Program-made: the position numbers and the translations under genes
The notes under the pieces: model-generated
The model's input: the letters and a program-made list of their open reading frames with translations, nothing else
Database searches by the model: none
What the model was told of the DNA's origin: nothing
NCBI RefSeq assembly: GCF_024713975.1
Contig: NC_091108.1
Coordinates: 1,284,501-1,348,500, forward strand
Direction: 5' to 3'
DNA: 64,000 nt
DNA from: Paralichthys olivaceus
Lineage: Eukaryota > Chordata > Actinopteri > Pleuronectiformes > Paralichthyidae
Shown: positions 13,301 through 26,129 of the stretch, piece after piece
How the letters are laid out: the number at the start of each line of letters is the position of its first letter
Numbering within the stretch: the first letter of the stretch is position 1

Positions 13301-15725
13301 GGTTTAAAAGGACCTCGGAGGCTTCGTCTTGAATGAAGTGACGCGGCGTCGGCTACCAACTGAAGCTGTGATTGATAAAAACCAACATCAAGGAGTCGGT
13401 ATCCTCGAAGGAGCCGTTTGACGAAGCCGCTGCACTTATTCATGGGTCGCTTATATACCAACACACATACACTATTGGCTGTACCTCTAAATGTACAGTT
13501 GTCATTACTACTCCCTCGCTATCAGACTTTTTCCTTTTGTACAAATACATGTGACGCTCTGAGGATTCTGCCTGTTTTCCCAGTTAATAATTATAGGGTT
13601 AAAGGGATAGGTCAAATTTTTATTTTTTGGTGAACTATCCCTTTAAGATCAGAGGATGTCGCACCTTGTTAATATCTATGAGACAAACTGTGATTTGAGA
13701 ATATGCTAATAAAAATCTTTTTCTTATAAAAAATAAAATTTGGTTCATTCTATTTACTACGACAGTCGTTAATGATCTCTCTGATCTCTGTCGGACTTCA
13801 TCTGTGTATGAAGTTTGTCCAGTATGTCGTCAACAGCTCCCAAAAAAGGCGAGCAAGTTATTATTATTATTTTATTATTATGAATTTGGGGGAAATTATA
13901 TTTTTAATGGAAATTAAAAATGACAACCTGTGGATGCTGATCGGGCCTTGTCTCGGGTTAAATGACATCTTATTCTCACTCCGTCTCCTCACACAGGAGT
14001 ATTTTAAGTGTCAAATTTCTGTTTTGCAATTTTCTTTGTAACTTGTGAGCTTGACCAGCCCGCGGCCTCGTATCAAAATCAAGTATTAGTCTGGACCCGG
14101 AGGCAGAGCAATTAGATTAGCTCTGCTAATAGGCTATAGCCCACGTTCAGAAGACAGGATATTCACTTAGGCGTTTACTGCCCTGACTCCTCTCTTCCCC
14201 TTCAGCTCCGGTGGGGATGAATCGTCCCTCATCGAGTCTCGCTGTCACGGACCAAATAGGCAAACGCCGTGTCAGGTTTCAGAGCCGGAGTGTCCATTTG
14301 TCCCTGCTGGTCCACATCTGTCCATCCAGCTCCAGGAAGACGAGCAGACGGTTCGACTGACGCATCGCTTGGGGATGATGTTCATTATAAATAGATTATG
14401 ATTCAGCCTTTTTCATCCCCCTCTGATATGATGGATATGAAGCAGTCTGTTTCATTGGGTTTGGATTGTACAACGGACCAATACACAAGACGATGATTTG
14501 ACCGTGCACATAAATGTGCAATAAGAAACGTGACAACATGAAAACAAGGACCGTCTGAAGGGAACTTCTGCGTCCTCTTGTATTCAGCTCAGAACGATTT
14601 CCCAATAAAAATACAATAACGAGCATGAAAGTTCAAATGGTAGTTTGGTCTCATAATCATCCTGAAGTTAATCTCACTCACTAGTTTACACAGCACAGTT
14701 TGTATTTAAAGGTTCCCTGATGCTCAGCCTCGAAAGGAAACTGTTTTCAGAGCATGCTGACCTCTGACCCTGTAAATCCTCACTCAGGAAAACTCCACTC
14801 ACATTGAAACGTTTCCAGTTTTTGTTCACTTTGTCCAATCAAACCTGCACAAAGACATTTAACCAACAAGTGTCGATCGGACAATTTAGTTATTTCAGCT
14901 CTAGCGGCGTATGTGAAGAGCATTAACCAAAGAAAACCTCCAAACTCAACTCAGTTTTCATGTTACAGCTGGACTGTAGAGATTCTGTCTCCATTCAGAC
15001 GACGACCACAGTCTCGTATTACGACAGGAAACCCGTGAAACCTCAACCTGCTGCAGCTGTGACCAAATTCCCATCGAACACTGAGACACACGTGAAAGTG
15101 ACCTCTGCATTTTGTGTGAGCTCCATGCAGCAGCTAGAGACTAATGTTTGCTAATTGTTTTCAGGCTTTTAACGTTATCGTGTTTTTGAAAGTTGCTTTG
15201 TGATCTTTCTCGCTTATAGCTGATGTAAATGTAAAGTATTCCAATGTAAAGTATTTCAAAGTAAAGGGTCCATTCTAGAGTACAGGGAACCATTGGAACC
15301 CCAGAGGAAAGTGGGATTTGTTCTGGAGCTCCCGGACACACACGTGGTGTCTCACCTGAGCCCGGGTCCACCCACATGACATCACTCACCTGCTCTGCGC
15401 CTTGGAAGCAGATGCGGCAGCTGGGAGTGGGGATGCACGTGTCGCTGCTGCAGTTTGAATGCATCGCCTGCGTCTTGCACGATGCTCCCCCGACCGCCCC
15501 ATCCTCGCTGGAACAATCCCCCCGGTTGGATTCCTGCAAGGCGCCCCCACATGTGTCCCCGCAGCCCCGGTCCTCCCGACAGTCCTCCCCTTCCTCCCGC
15601 TCCTCTCCCGGCTCCGCCTCGTCCTCGGGATGCGGACGTCCTCGGGGGGCGCGCGGTTCTTCCTCCCAGGTGTGGCGGTGGGTGATGGCGGTGCCTCCCC
15701 TCGCCTCTGCCTCCTCCGTGCTCAT
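10312..15725 (-). CDS. marchf11: E3 ubiquitin ligase MARCH11, complete, four coding exons
   Basis: Membrane-bound RING-CH ubiquitin ligase; the family ubiquitinates sorting cargo in the trans-Golgi/multivesicular-body route. Exons in transcript order: 15725-15390, 12712-12557, 11135-10943, 10634-10312; all GT/AG, phases closing to 335 codons plus TAG (10312-10314). Start chosen at the ATG beginning [11 protein letters not shown], since upstream codons in the frame are not family-like. The N-terminus is acidic and low complexity. The RING-CH (C4HC3) runs from [10 protein letters not shown] across exon 1/2 through [20 protein letters not shown] to [12 protein letters not shown]. Two membrane segments follow: [20 protein letters not shown] and [20 protein letters not shown]. 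The end, [10 protein letters not shown], keeps a T-x-V PDZ-binding terminus. It is shorter than the human protein (about 400 residues), mostly N-terminally. MARCH4/9 are relatives, but [18 protein letters not shown] and the C-terminus fit MARCH11 best. Confidence 0.95.
13599..13646. mobile_element. Tiny palindromic MITE in marchf11 intron 1
   Basis: Begins TTAAAGGGATAG and ends CTATCCCTTTAA, with a short AT-rich centre. This is an almost perfect 48-bp inverted repeat bounded by TTAA. The TTAAAGGGATAG...CTATCCCTTTAA arrangement is a familiar internally deleted fish MITE. Confidence 0.7.
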
Positions 15726-16020
15726 GTTCAAGTCAAGTGTCGGAATTAAATAACATCGATGCCCCCGACGGCCGCGCACAGTGTCCCCCACCACCGCGAG
15801 ACGTGATGCAGGTCCCAGGTCCCTCCGTTCCGTGGATGCCGAACCGAGGATCAGCAGCCAAATCCCCGCCGGTGCTGCGGCCCATCCGCCGGCTGAATCC
15901 GCCTCGTGCGCTCCGGAGACCCGGGGAGCATTTCCGAGCAGCAGCGTCCAGGCATCGCAGCGGAACTCAAACCGACCTGAAGCACCGGATTCCCGTCTTC
16001 CTCTTCCCTTCCTCCCCCTC
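15726..16020 (-). promoter_or_regulatory. marchf11: CpG-rich 5' UTR/promoter region of marchf11 (inferred)
   Basis: The stretch from about 15.48 to 16.02 kb, spanning exon 1 and its upstream flank, is visibly richer in G+C and CG dinucleotides than its neighbours. This is the usual look of a vertebrate CpG-island promoter. No transcription start can be fixed. Confidence 0.5.
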
Positions 16021-16049
16021 TGCCTCCGCCTCTATGGTCCAAGCTGACA

Positions 16050-16120
16050 GCTACACACACACACACACACACACTACAGACAGACACTACACTCACACAC
16101 ACACTACAGACAGACACACA
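16050..16120. repeat. (CA)n microsatellite, interrupted
   Basis: Two CA runs separated by TACAGACAGACACTACACT-like spacers, just upstream of the marchf11 CpG region. Confidence 0.9.
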
Positions 16121-16246
16121 CTTGTACATCTACACTTCTGTCTTCCAGAGCCCTTGAACAATATATTTTGTATTTGATCATTGAGCTCATGCTTCTCTAA
16201 TTCCATTTCTACTGTAATTGATTCTGTATTTTACATCCACAGATGA

Positions 16247-16277
<31 letters not shown>

Positions 16278-16350
16278 CTCACCCTCGAACAGTCCATTGA
16301 TAAAGTGAGGACGGGTCAAATTGTCCTCTGTAGGTCTATGCTGAGAATGG

Positions 16351-16404
16351 TCCTCACAAATATAGAAGTACAGGAACACACTTGTACTTCTATCTTTGTG
16401 AGGA
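16351..16404. mobile_element. 54-bp inverted repeat, MITE-like
   Basis: Left arm TCCTCACAAATATAGAAGTA (plus CA), 10-base loop, right arm TGTACTTCTATCTTTGTGAG (plus GA). The 22-bp arms pair with one mismatch. It resembles the 'GTGAGGAC' microsatellite-associated repeats of teleosts; the family is not certain. Confidence 0.6.
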
Positions 16405-19400
16405 CGCTCGTTGGCACTGCTGCAGGTGAAGAGGTGTGAAAACTCCAGTGACCAATATTGTTTAAGTATTATCACAGTATTGTTCAAAATTTGCTTCAAA
16501 AGGATAAAAAAAAACAACAACGAATACACAAACTAACTTCGCCAAGTTTTACATCGACATTAAATACATCAATAAGAACGATGAGAATATTTTCGTCATC
16601 TATCGAAGGTTCGACAACTTGTTGAGTCAAGTCGAGGCAAAATAACTAACAGTGGATGTTAGTTTGTTAGCTCTGAACAGCAGATCTCCTTCCGCCATGT
16701 TTTTATAAAACACAACAAACGCTGCACTGGCCGAGTTCGCGTCTTGGACACGTGTTGACTTTGGTTGATGCTGGACAGAATCAACCAAATCATCATAATA
16801 ATAAAGGATTAAATGCTTCAAATAACCAACTGGAGTTGTTACCACGTTATATCATTTCAACCCTGGGTATAATGCCCTCCCTTAGCCTAACCGTAACCAT
16901 CACAACTTAAGGCCTAACCCTTAACTTAACCGAGTTCTAAACCTACACGCGAACCCGGAGAGGTCAATGCTTAGAGTGATCACACACACTGATGTGGCCG
17001 TGAGCTACTGAGCGGCTTTCGATCAAGAATCCTTCCCTCTGATGAGTCGAGCGCTCAGGAAACAGAAAGGACCGTTCCCCAGGGGAGACGACCAATCAAT
17101 CACATTATTATCCCATTAATATGATGGAGGAGATAACTCTCCTGACCCACCAAGGCATTACCTCTGCACTGCCGCCTGCGAGGAAGGAAAAAGAGGAGCT
17201 GCATCATATTTACAGCACAGGCTGCCGGGGGGGGGGGCAGGGGGGATTCAAGGTTTCCCCTAAATCTTTCACTCTCGGCCAGACTCTCTTCATATGACCT
17301 CAGATAAACACGTATGACACCGAGGACACATGGTTCAAAGATCTTCATATGAATCTCTGACTCACATTCTACAAACATCTGGATTGGTTCTCTGATGATG
17401 GAAACAAACATCAGCAGTTAAAGTGGAACACCGGCCCGGAGGCATAAGAGGAACCGAGGTTCCACTGGATTTTCACCGTGTCAGGACGCAGAGAGAAACA
17501 AGAGTTTGAGCTCAAGTCTGCAGCCCGTGTTCAGATCATCACATCTGAGCTCCGAGCTGCTTCTTAACACTTCACCTGAAGCAAATCAAACACCTTCAAC
17601 CAAACTCCAGCTACATCTCACTGGAGCGATGCTTCGGTAACAACCATGAACCTCAATGGTCACAAAATAATAATCCTAGTTTATTATTATTAGATGCATT
17701 ATAATCCAGAGAAGCTGCCTTTTTAATGTAAAAAAATAAAAAACACCCATCCCTCCATGGGACCATCTTGAAAAGTCTAAATGATTGGGTGATGCTAAAC
17801 GATCAACAAGACTTAAAAACATTTCCTGATTCTCTCCTGTCTGCTGAACGTGTGTGACACCCTGAGAACTCACACTGTTCTGGTGTCCTGACTCAGTGTC
17901 TAAATTATTGCCTGTATCTTCTCATCAGCCTCCAAATGGACCTGATAATAAAGCTCACGGAGCCTCAGTCGGCGAATCGTCTGTCGGAGGAGGAGACTGC
18001 TTTTCCAAGAAGAATCTTCTCTTCTTCTTTTTTTCTTTTGACGATGTCTATCGCTTTCCGGGGAGTGGGCCAGTAATGGACTCTAATGCAGCAAAGGAAA
18101 TTATCCACTCATGTCCAATCACTACCTACGAAGCACCGATCAATACCAGGTCCCCAGGGCTCGAAGGGAGACCGGGATCGTGCTGAGAGCAGGGAGGGCT
18201 GGGTGAACTGCGTCCGAACAGGTTTGTTTAGGGGGGTGGGGGGTGGGACTGAGATCGACCGTCTCTGAATTTACTTTTGGATTTCAACTTCTGAGAGAGT
18301 GGCGCCCATCCACGGACTAAAATGGCATTCAGAGCTCATTCTCCTCCAAGGCCCAACTCTCTCCTTAAATTCAATCAAGCCGCTCCAAACTGATCGATAT
18401 CAGCTCCCAAAATACGTCTTCAGGTCCACAGATGATTCCCTAGGAAACTTCCCATCTCACATTGTTAAAGAAATAAAATAAATCCTGGATGTGCCCCTTT
18501 ATCCAGATGTGCAGCTGGACTGTGCTCTTCTGGGAAATGTCTGATGTTTCCTCCTTTAATGGAAAAGTCGTTTTTTGTGAAATCCTCCTAAAAAACACAC
18601 GCAGGCAAAAACATACGACGCCTCTATTCTAGGAAACCACGTTTTAGTTGTACTCCTCTTATATTCTACATAATATACACACTCAAGGTTAGTGAAACCA
18701 AACTTTAGTTTTTTGACAGGAACAGTTTTGGTCCGACATCCTTCATCCACTTTATGACAGTTTTAAACCACTGATAAGAACTTTTGTGTTTACCAAGAAA
18801 CTTTTTTAGTTATTCCTACTTAAACCTTTTAAAAAACCAAATGTGCATCAACGGGACGATAAAAATAATTCTCAATTATTACGAAGGGAATATTGGTTTT
18901 TCTCAGGACCGTCAGCATTATGAACACACTTCCCTGCACACAGAAGTTAATGAAGAAGATTTCTACCGGTGGAGAAGAAGAAAGAGGTCAAACACTTCTT
19001 TACTTTGGTTTCTCTAATGAATTGAGGAGTTAAAAGTTCACTGTGGAGGATAAACATCAGAGATATTTCACAACCAAAGACGTTGTTCCTATAAATGTTT
19101 CATAACCAGCTCGAGTGAACGACTTCATAAGCATGAGCTACGTGCGGACTTGGTCCTGATTGGCTCACCTCTCTTATGACTCAAACAAGTCACCAGCTGC
19201 TGAAACTAAAACCCTCGGCCCACAGCAGCTTCACCACATTTGAATTTAAAGGGAGCTGGTGGATTCCAACACTTAAGCTTCGTGAAAGTGTTTCCATGGA
19301 TTCAGGTGATCTAATTCAACTTCAGGATTATGAGCCAGACGTCCTGAAGAACTGGTAGATTCTAAATCAGGAATATAAATAGAGAACGTGAGCAAATGAA

Positions 19401-20699
19401 ATACATCAACACGCATCAGACGGTCGAGCTATTTTTAAGAATCACCTTCTCCCATCACTTCCTGAGTGCTAATGCCTCTCAGCCATTTGCTCTGGTTCTC
19501 TCCCCAAGTCATCCCGATCAATTATTCTCCTTCTCGCCGTCGGCCTGTCTGCAGAGCCCCTCCCCCTCTCTGTTCTTCCTGTCGACTCCTTCAAACAGTG
19601 GCATACTGTACGAGGCAGGGCGCCTCAAACCCCTGAAACCGCTGTGCCGCAAACACTCTCCCAGCCTGCTGGAGGAAGTGGAGAGCCTGCCAAAGATAGA
19701 GTGGAGGACCACAAACAAATGGAGGAGCTGAGCTCATTAAAGCGCTGGTGTGGTGGGTCAGCATCCTGCTGGAGAAGAAGCCCGATCAGCTTTCGATGAC
19801 ATCATCATCTGCACGAGGCCCACAGCGAGTGATCAGACTGACGCGTCTGAAAGGAGCTGCACCGACGATCCAAACCACAAAGCCTTTCCTTCAGTAGGCT
19901 GAAAATCCACAGTGGAGCAGTCGGTGTTTAAAATATTGAAATAACGAAGAGGAGACACCAACACGGCAGCCATGCTCCCCCGCCACATCACCACCAACCA
20001 GTCACCCCCTCTACCCCCCCCCCCCTCTACGACTGAACTCTTGTTCGATCACTTCATGTAGTCACGACATCTGCTGCTGTTCCAAACAAGAAATAGAAGA
20101 CGTCATTGGAGCTGTAAGACACTGACGGGGACGCATCCGTTTCCAGATGCTTTACAAACAACAGAACATCTATTCACCACTGATGAGAATAACTGTTAGC
20201 TGCAGCCTCATCTGCTTCATGGTGACGAACGCACCGCACCGGCACAAATGTGAACAATGTCGACAGTTCTAGCTCATAAAAGTACGTTAAACATATGAAA
20301 TGACAAAATGAAGACAAAGAATTGCACTGAACGTAAATTAGCATAGCGTCAACAGCTTTAACGTGCTAGAGCTAAACTAAATTCTGGCCAATAGGTTGTG
20401 AACACAAACATTTCTGATAAATGTGGTTGTGTCACTGTTGTGACCATGTACATACAGAGGATCTCCTGTTAATAAACCTTAGAGAAGCTTATTTCATCGT
20501 ATTTCTTCAAGCTGACATTTTCTCTCCCGACGTGCAACAGGTTGTTTCTGCTCATCAAATTAAAGCGCCGTGTCAGATTTCCGCTGTCTGCAGTGAATCC
20601 TGCCACATCGGTGAAGAACACTGTTCACAGTGGTTCCCCCACCTGCAAACAAAATAGTTAGCATTTAAGAAGACTACTGTATCAAATAAATATGAAACT

Positions 20700-20705
20700 T
20701 TTATT
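20700..20705 (-). terminator. Candidate znf622 poly(A) signal
   Basis: TTTATT on the plus strand (AATAAA on the znf622 strand), about 490 bases after the stop codon. A plausible 3' end. Confidence 0.45.
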
Positions 20706-21190
20706 TAGTTGGATGCGTAATATGAGTATACTGAATCATAAAGATCCGTCATTGGTCTAACAAAAGGTCAAACTGACAAACTGCAGCAGTTATACATGAT
20801 CCATAGAGATCCTAAGTCATCTGTGCCTTGTGCGTTGTTGTTTGAGCAGTTGATGAGATGTTTCCCCTGCTAGTTCAATCACAAGTTCATTTCAAGCAGG
20901 TTTCCTGTGGACCTACACTTTCCGCTCCGTGAGAGAACATGAGAGATTAAAAAAGGTAATTTCACTTTGTGTGAGAATTCTACAAAGTTATGCCCATTCA
21001 AGTTTTTGCTGCAGTTGTCAAACCTCAAGTCAACATAACACGTTAGATCAGGACTGATTTCGGGCGATCTGAAGGTTTGATGGTTCTGCAGCTGTGCTCG
21101 ATTCTGCGCTCCGAGTCTTGTTGCCTGGAAAAAAGCAGAGATGCGACCGGTCCACGGTCTCGCACCACGACCTGTTTCCCCGCTGACGGT

Positions 21191-24100
21191 TTAGAACATG
21201 ATTTGGATTCTGAAGTGCTTCTGCTTGGTGGTGTTGTGATTCATGCCCATCTTCAGCATCCATTTTGACTTCATCATCTGTACGTACTGCATGTCTCTCT
21301 GGGTCCGATGGAACGAGCCGTTGCCTAAGAGACAGAGAGACGGGAGGGGCAGCGTGAATGAACATGGGGCGTGTCGTTGTTCAGGAGCAGTTCTCTCGTC
21401 GTTATGATGGGAAGAATGAAAAGAGAACCCAAGGACAAGACTTAAACACAGAGAGGTTCTTTTGTTAGTATGTCAGTGGGATGTGAAGCGCTCATCAGAG
21501 ACTGTGGTTTGGCTGCAGTACAAGAATATGACCACTAGAGGACGTGATCAGTTCCTATCCCTCAGGAGCAAGTGGCACGCTCTTTAAATTTAGTGACATC
21601 TAGTGGTGAAAAACATGTCTGCCTCCATAGAGAGGAACCACTCCTGGTAGAAATATAAAGTATTTAGATATAAAGTATTTAAACATAAAGTATTTAGATG
21701 TAAAGTATTTAGATATAAAGTATTTAAACATAAAGTATTTAGATGTAAAGTATTTAGATGAAACACAGCAGTAAAAATATCTCCAGGATTATTTTATCTG
21801 AACTTTACACTGAACCTGCTGTATAAATAAAGTTAGGCTGTCTTATTGAAAATGATCATAGAATCTTTTTTGCACGTTTGTCTTGGTTGATTTGGTTTTC
21901 TCCACGACACGTGTATACGAGCGCCCCTGTAGTTAAACCCTGGTTGGGACAGTTGCCTTTTCTCAGGCGCACAAGAAATCAAAGTTGAAAGAGGAAGCTG
22001 GTAGAAGTGATAAACAAAAGGAAACAGCATTATCAATAAACCCCAACGGCCAAAACACGTCATCTCCACGGAACAGAAAACACAAACAAAGGATCTGCTG
22101 ACACAATTCCACACTGGGCGCAAAACCTCGGTTTCTTTCTAAACTTTTAAAAAGAAAACACTTGACACCAAAGACACAACTTTAATTTTGTTCCGGTTAA
22201 ATCTTACCTCCATCTCCTCCCCAGCCCAGCGCTTTGTACTGCCGGAGGACTCGGCCAACAGCGTTCTTATTGTGGGTGAGAACCACCGCTCGCTGAGCTC
22301 CAAATCGCTGTTTGTAGTACCTCATGAGGGAGCGGTGGCCGATTTTGGCACCTGAGGAAACAATCAGAAGTATTCATGTTAGAGCATGAAGATATATTTT
22401 TAAAAAAACCTCATGATGATCGCAACGAGCGAACGACAGCACAAATCTTCCTCTCAGTTTCCCCGCCCCTCAGAATCAGTATATTCACTCTTTTTTATTT
22501 CTCAACACAACAAAACATGATGAAGATATTGAGTTGAATGCTGCTTCATCTCATCTTGAATACTTTTACTAATGTATAAATGTTTTACACTGAATTTATA
22601 TCATCATTTTTACTTGGCTGCTCAACTCTAAACGAAAACCACTTTCAAGTGGAGGAGAGCACAGCGCTCCATGAGGCTCTGGTTCTACACTGCGACGTCT
22701 TTAAACACGCCATGTGATTTGATCACATCAGCGACTCCTGGGAGTTAAAAACAGCCAAATCAGATACACAGTGAAAGTTATGTAATATCATTTTACATGA
22801 GAATAATCATACAAACACAGTAAGATATCTTATCCTGCATCCTGAAAGCTGTAACTCTAGTTTACCTTCACACAGTGTTTACTTTGTGATGCTGTGACTC
22901 ATTGACAGTGATAACAAGTGCATCTGTTGATTGGTGGGGGGGATAATAACTAATTATGAAGTCACCTGAAGGCAGAGTCAGCTCCAGCGTCTCGTCGTCG
23001 TACTCCAGGTTCTTGTCGTCGGGCAGATCTTCGATCATTTCAGAATCCTCGCCCTCCTTACTGTCAGGGTAGCTGCTCCTATTGGCAGAAAACAAAGCAA
23101 GCAAAAAGACCATGTGAACAAAAAGGACAGCGATGCAACATAAATGCATGCAGATGTCTTTAAAGGCCGTTTTTTAAAGCAACACACCGGTACACTCTGG
23201 GTCCCCCTACAGGTGGGAGGCGTAATTCACATTTTTAAACCCAAAATGAATTTATTGTAGTCTGTGACCTTTGACCATCAAGGAATCCGTGAGTAGAAGT
23301 GAATATTTGTACCAGATGAAATGAAATTCTCTGCTGGTGTTACCGGTACATGATGTTCACAAGAACATGCTTTGTATGGTGTACAGAGAACCTTGACCAC
23401 CAAAATAAAATCAATTCATCTGTGACAATTTGAAGAGATTCCCTCAGTGTGTTCTTGAAATCTGCCTTTGCTTAATCCATTAAGACCTGATGCGATATGT
23501 GCGAGTATGTTTCTTTAAGACTAGGTGCGACTCGTTTGGGCTCTTATCCTGGAAAAGTTTTTAAAGTGAGGGCTCAGACAATGGCTGCTGCTCCAAGTGA
23601 CAGGAGAAATATTAAAGCCCATTACAGCAGTTTCACTGAAGTAACCAACGATGAATAGAACAAATCAGACCCAGACGATGTTCCTGGTGACCTGCTCACG
23701 AAGACTCAAGAGACATGTTTGAGGAGGAGGAGGAGGAGGAGGAGGAGGAGGAGGAGGAGGAAGGGGGATCTAAGCCAGTTTGCCAGCTTGATTGGTTTTA
23801 TTTCAAAATGTTCATGAACTTGAGGGAAAACGCAAGATCTATCTATTTCATGTGTTGCTTCAGAGGCTGAGAAATGTTCAGTCAACTTCGGCAATTCTGT
23901 CAGCTCTTCAGAAAACTCAGGTTTTAGTTGGTTGTTCTGAAACATCGCTGCAGTTTCAGAGGGTCTTGTTATTTTTATTATAGTTTCATCCACGCCCACC
24001 GATCAGATCACAGATTATTCACTTGTTCAAAGTGGCTTAATTACCTGAAGTCATAGAAGTCGGCAAACTCCAGGGCAGCATCGCCGTCTGTGAAGAGCTT

Positions 24101-26129
24101 ACAGTGGCTTTTGTCTGTCATGTGACTCTGTACTGCTTCAGCTGAATAAAACGAGCGCCCCTTCTCGTTACACCACAGACACACGTTCCCAGCACCAACC
24201 TTTTCTCCTGTGACGAGGAAAACATACTGTTGTTAGATTTGGCAGGAAAGTTAAAAAAAAAAGAATGAATCACAGAGAACCAAATATTTTTGCAAACACA
24301 TTGACAACACATTGTTCACATCCAGCTTAGCGCTACTAGTGCAGGACTGTTCGCTCTAATACAGGGACTTACTCTTCAACATTGGAAAATAACTTGCAGA
24401 TGTTTTCACACAACTTTAAACAGAACTACAAACTTTATAGGTCCAGTGTGTAAGATTCAGGTGAAAGGGACTATTGGCAGAAATTTAATCTACAATAATC
24501 CTCATGATGTTTTCACAAGTTCGTTTCATCTAAAATAACTGAATTGTAGTTTTCTTTACCCCAGAAAAGACCCTTTATATTTAAATATATTTAAATACTT
24601 TATATTTACATGGAGGGGACCCTCTCTACGGAGGCCGCCATGTTTTTTTACATTATTCCAGACTGAACAAACTAAAACCTTCTGAGTTTTTATGACAACT
24701 GAAGTTGCCAGGTTCTTCTTCATGTTTGGAAGGAGAGGGGGGGTGAGGGGTGTTCAGCTGCAACATGACACTTCACCACTAGGTGTCACTAAATTCTACA
24801 CACTGAACCTTTAATGTCAGCTGCATTTGGGAATTAACACAAAGACACAGAAGTGGGAGTATTTCCTTTCCTCTTTAGTTCCAGTTTCATTTTACTGCTC
24901 AGATGAGTGAACTGTGCTCATCCACACTTGTATTGAGCATTCACAGATTAACATCTGGGCCCTTTACACTATGCGTCCATTATCTGCCTGAAGACCAAGT
25001 TCCTAACACTTACGCTCCAAACTCACCGAGGTAACGGATCAGGCCCCTGAGGTCGACAAGGAACTCCACATCAGGGATGAAAAAGCTGTGGACTTTGGTC
25101 ATGTGGGCGACATTCTTCAAGAGTGACTTCGAGTGATGGGAGCAGAACAGGCAGTCGGTGGCGGGGATGGAGCCTGGCAAACCAGCGGGGTGGGGGTCAG
25201 ACAGAGCCGCAGGGTCTCCTACCTCCTGATCCATCATTTCCTCTTCATGCTCCTCCATCTCATCTTCTTCTTCCTCCTCCTCCTCAATGTCCTCCCAATC
25301 TTCTGGAAGAATTTAATTTTAAAACCAAAGAATGAATGGATGTGAAACTCGAATAACTTCAACATCAACTTCTGTACTTGACACCGATTACACTTCAAGT
25401 GAAACTACCTCAAGTCTCAATACATACATTACAGATAACCGCAAAAAGCACATAAAGCAGAACTTCACAGTACTTTGGTAAAAAAGGTCACGTCAGTAAG
25501 AGGTTTACTCTGATGTGTCCACAGTGGTTACACATCTTCTCCTTACCTCCCTCAGCTGTGGCTCCCTCTTCTCTCTCTCGCCTCTTGGCTTGCTCCTCCA
25601 GCCACATCACACGGGGAGGTATGTCCGGCCTCTCTGTCTTCTCCTTTGTCGCTCCTTGTGACATCTGGGCCTTCCCCTGCTTGGGCAGGCTCGACCTCTG
25701 CTGCTCTTTCAGAGCTTGCTGCAGGGCCTCGTTCCTGGCGTCGTGATCCACCTTCTCGTCACCAAGTCCCTTCTCCAGGTTCTTTTCATTCATCCTCTCC
25801 ACTTCCTTCTGGGCGGCTAGCAGCGCCTGCTTCTCGGCCTGTTGGTGTTTGTGAGACTGCAGGTGGTTCTGGTAGGCGTTGGCGCTGGAGAACTTCTTGC
25901 TGCAGACGGCACAGCCCTCTGTGACCGATGAGTCATTCAGATGTTGTTCGGCAGCAGCCCTCTGTGCCAGGACGCGCTCCTGGAAGTTTTCAGCAGTGAC
26001 AGGGGGCATGTCGGCCACCTTGCGCTTTAGGTTGTAGCGGTGCCAGTCGGTTTTGTAGTGTGTTCGCTGCACTTCGCCATCTGAAAAAGCCACTCGGCAG
26101 CTGATGCAAGTGTAGGAGGCCATGACAAC
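21191..26129 (-). CDS. znf622: Zinc finger protein 622 (ZPR9/REI1-like), complete
   Basis: Cytosolic C2H2 zinc-finger protein; the family (yeast Rei1) acts in late 60S ribosomal-subunit maturation, and human ZNF622 also interacts with MELK. Coding exons in transcript order: 26123-25547, 25302-25027, 24207-24045, 23078-22966, 22351-22208, 21324-21191. All are GT/AG and sum to 468 codons plus TAA (21191-21193), close to the 477 of human. Start at 26121-26123 (MASYTCISCRVAFSDGEVQR), six bases after an acceptor TTTCCAG, so a noncoding first exon must lie upstream. Visible fingers: CISCRVAF...H, CAVCSKKFSSANAYQNHLQS and CLFCSHHSKSLLKNVAHMTK. An acidic stretch (EDIEEEEEEDEMEEHEEEM) follows in exon 2, then NLEYDDETLELTLPSG and a basic C-terminus (RSLMRYYKQRFG; MQYVQMMKSKWMLKMGMNHN). 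No damage seen. Confidence 0.96.
21582..21818. mobile_element. MITE copy with expanded internal AT repeat
   Basis: Left part TTTAGTGACATCTAGTGGTG and right end TTTACACTGAACCT match the two ends of the full-length copy at 24439-24810 in opposite orientation. The middle is a tandem AAGTATTTAGATATA-type repeat. It lies just downstream of the znf622 last exon boundary, in the last intron. Confidence 0.7.
21656..21765. repeat. AT-rich minisatellite (about 15-18-bp units)
   Basis: Repeated TAAAGTATTTAGATA / TAAAGTATTTAAACA units, about seven in a row, inside the MITE copy at 21582-21818. Confidence 0.85.
23725..23762. repeat. (GAG)n trinucleotide repeat in a znf622 intron
   Basis: About twelve uninterrupted AGG/GAG triplets, between the exons ending at 24045 and starting at 23078. 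Confidence 0.95.
24439..24810. mobile_element. Full-length MITE (about 372 bp)
   Basis: Terminal inverted repeats: left AGGTCCAGTGTGTAAGATT, right AATTCTACACACTGAACCT; these pair with three mismatches. It has no coding capacity, carries a short AT tract (about 24578-24612) and lies in a znf622 intron. At least three other copies or partial copies are in this window. Target duplication and superfamily are not clear. Confidence 0.8.

Larger units (their letters stand above)
16021..20699. other. Intergenic region between marchf11 and znf622
   Basis: No open frame with recognisable protein similarity. Contents seen: CA tracts (16.05-16.12 kb), G-runs (about 16.26 and 17.23 kb), a CCTAACC-like degenerate stretch (16.88-16.95 kb), a C-run near 20.02 kb, otherwise unremarkable mixed sequence. 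Conserved noncoding elements could be here but cannot be seen without alignment. RETREG1, a neighbour in human, was looked for by eye and not found. Confidence 0.55.

Noticed and set aside
15737-16177. 146-codon plus-strand frame over the marchf11 promoter
   Set aside because: CpG-rich and CA-repeat sequence gives long open frames by chance; no protein similarity.
16880-16950. Interstitial telomere repeat
   Set aside because: CCTAACC-like motifs are degenerate and irregular; no run of exact TTAGGG units.
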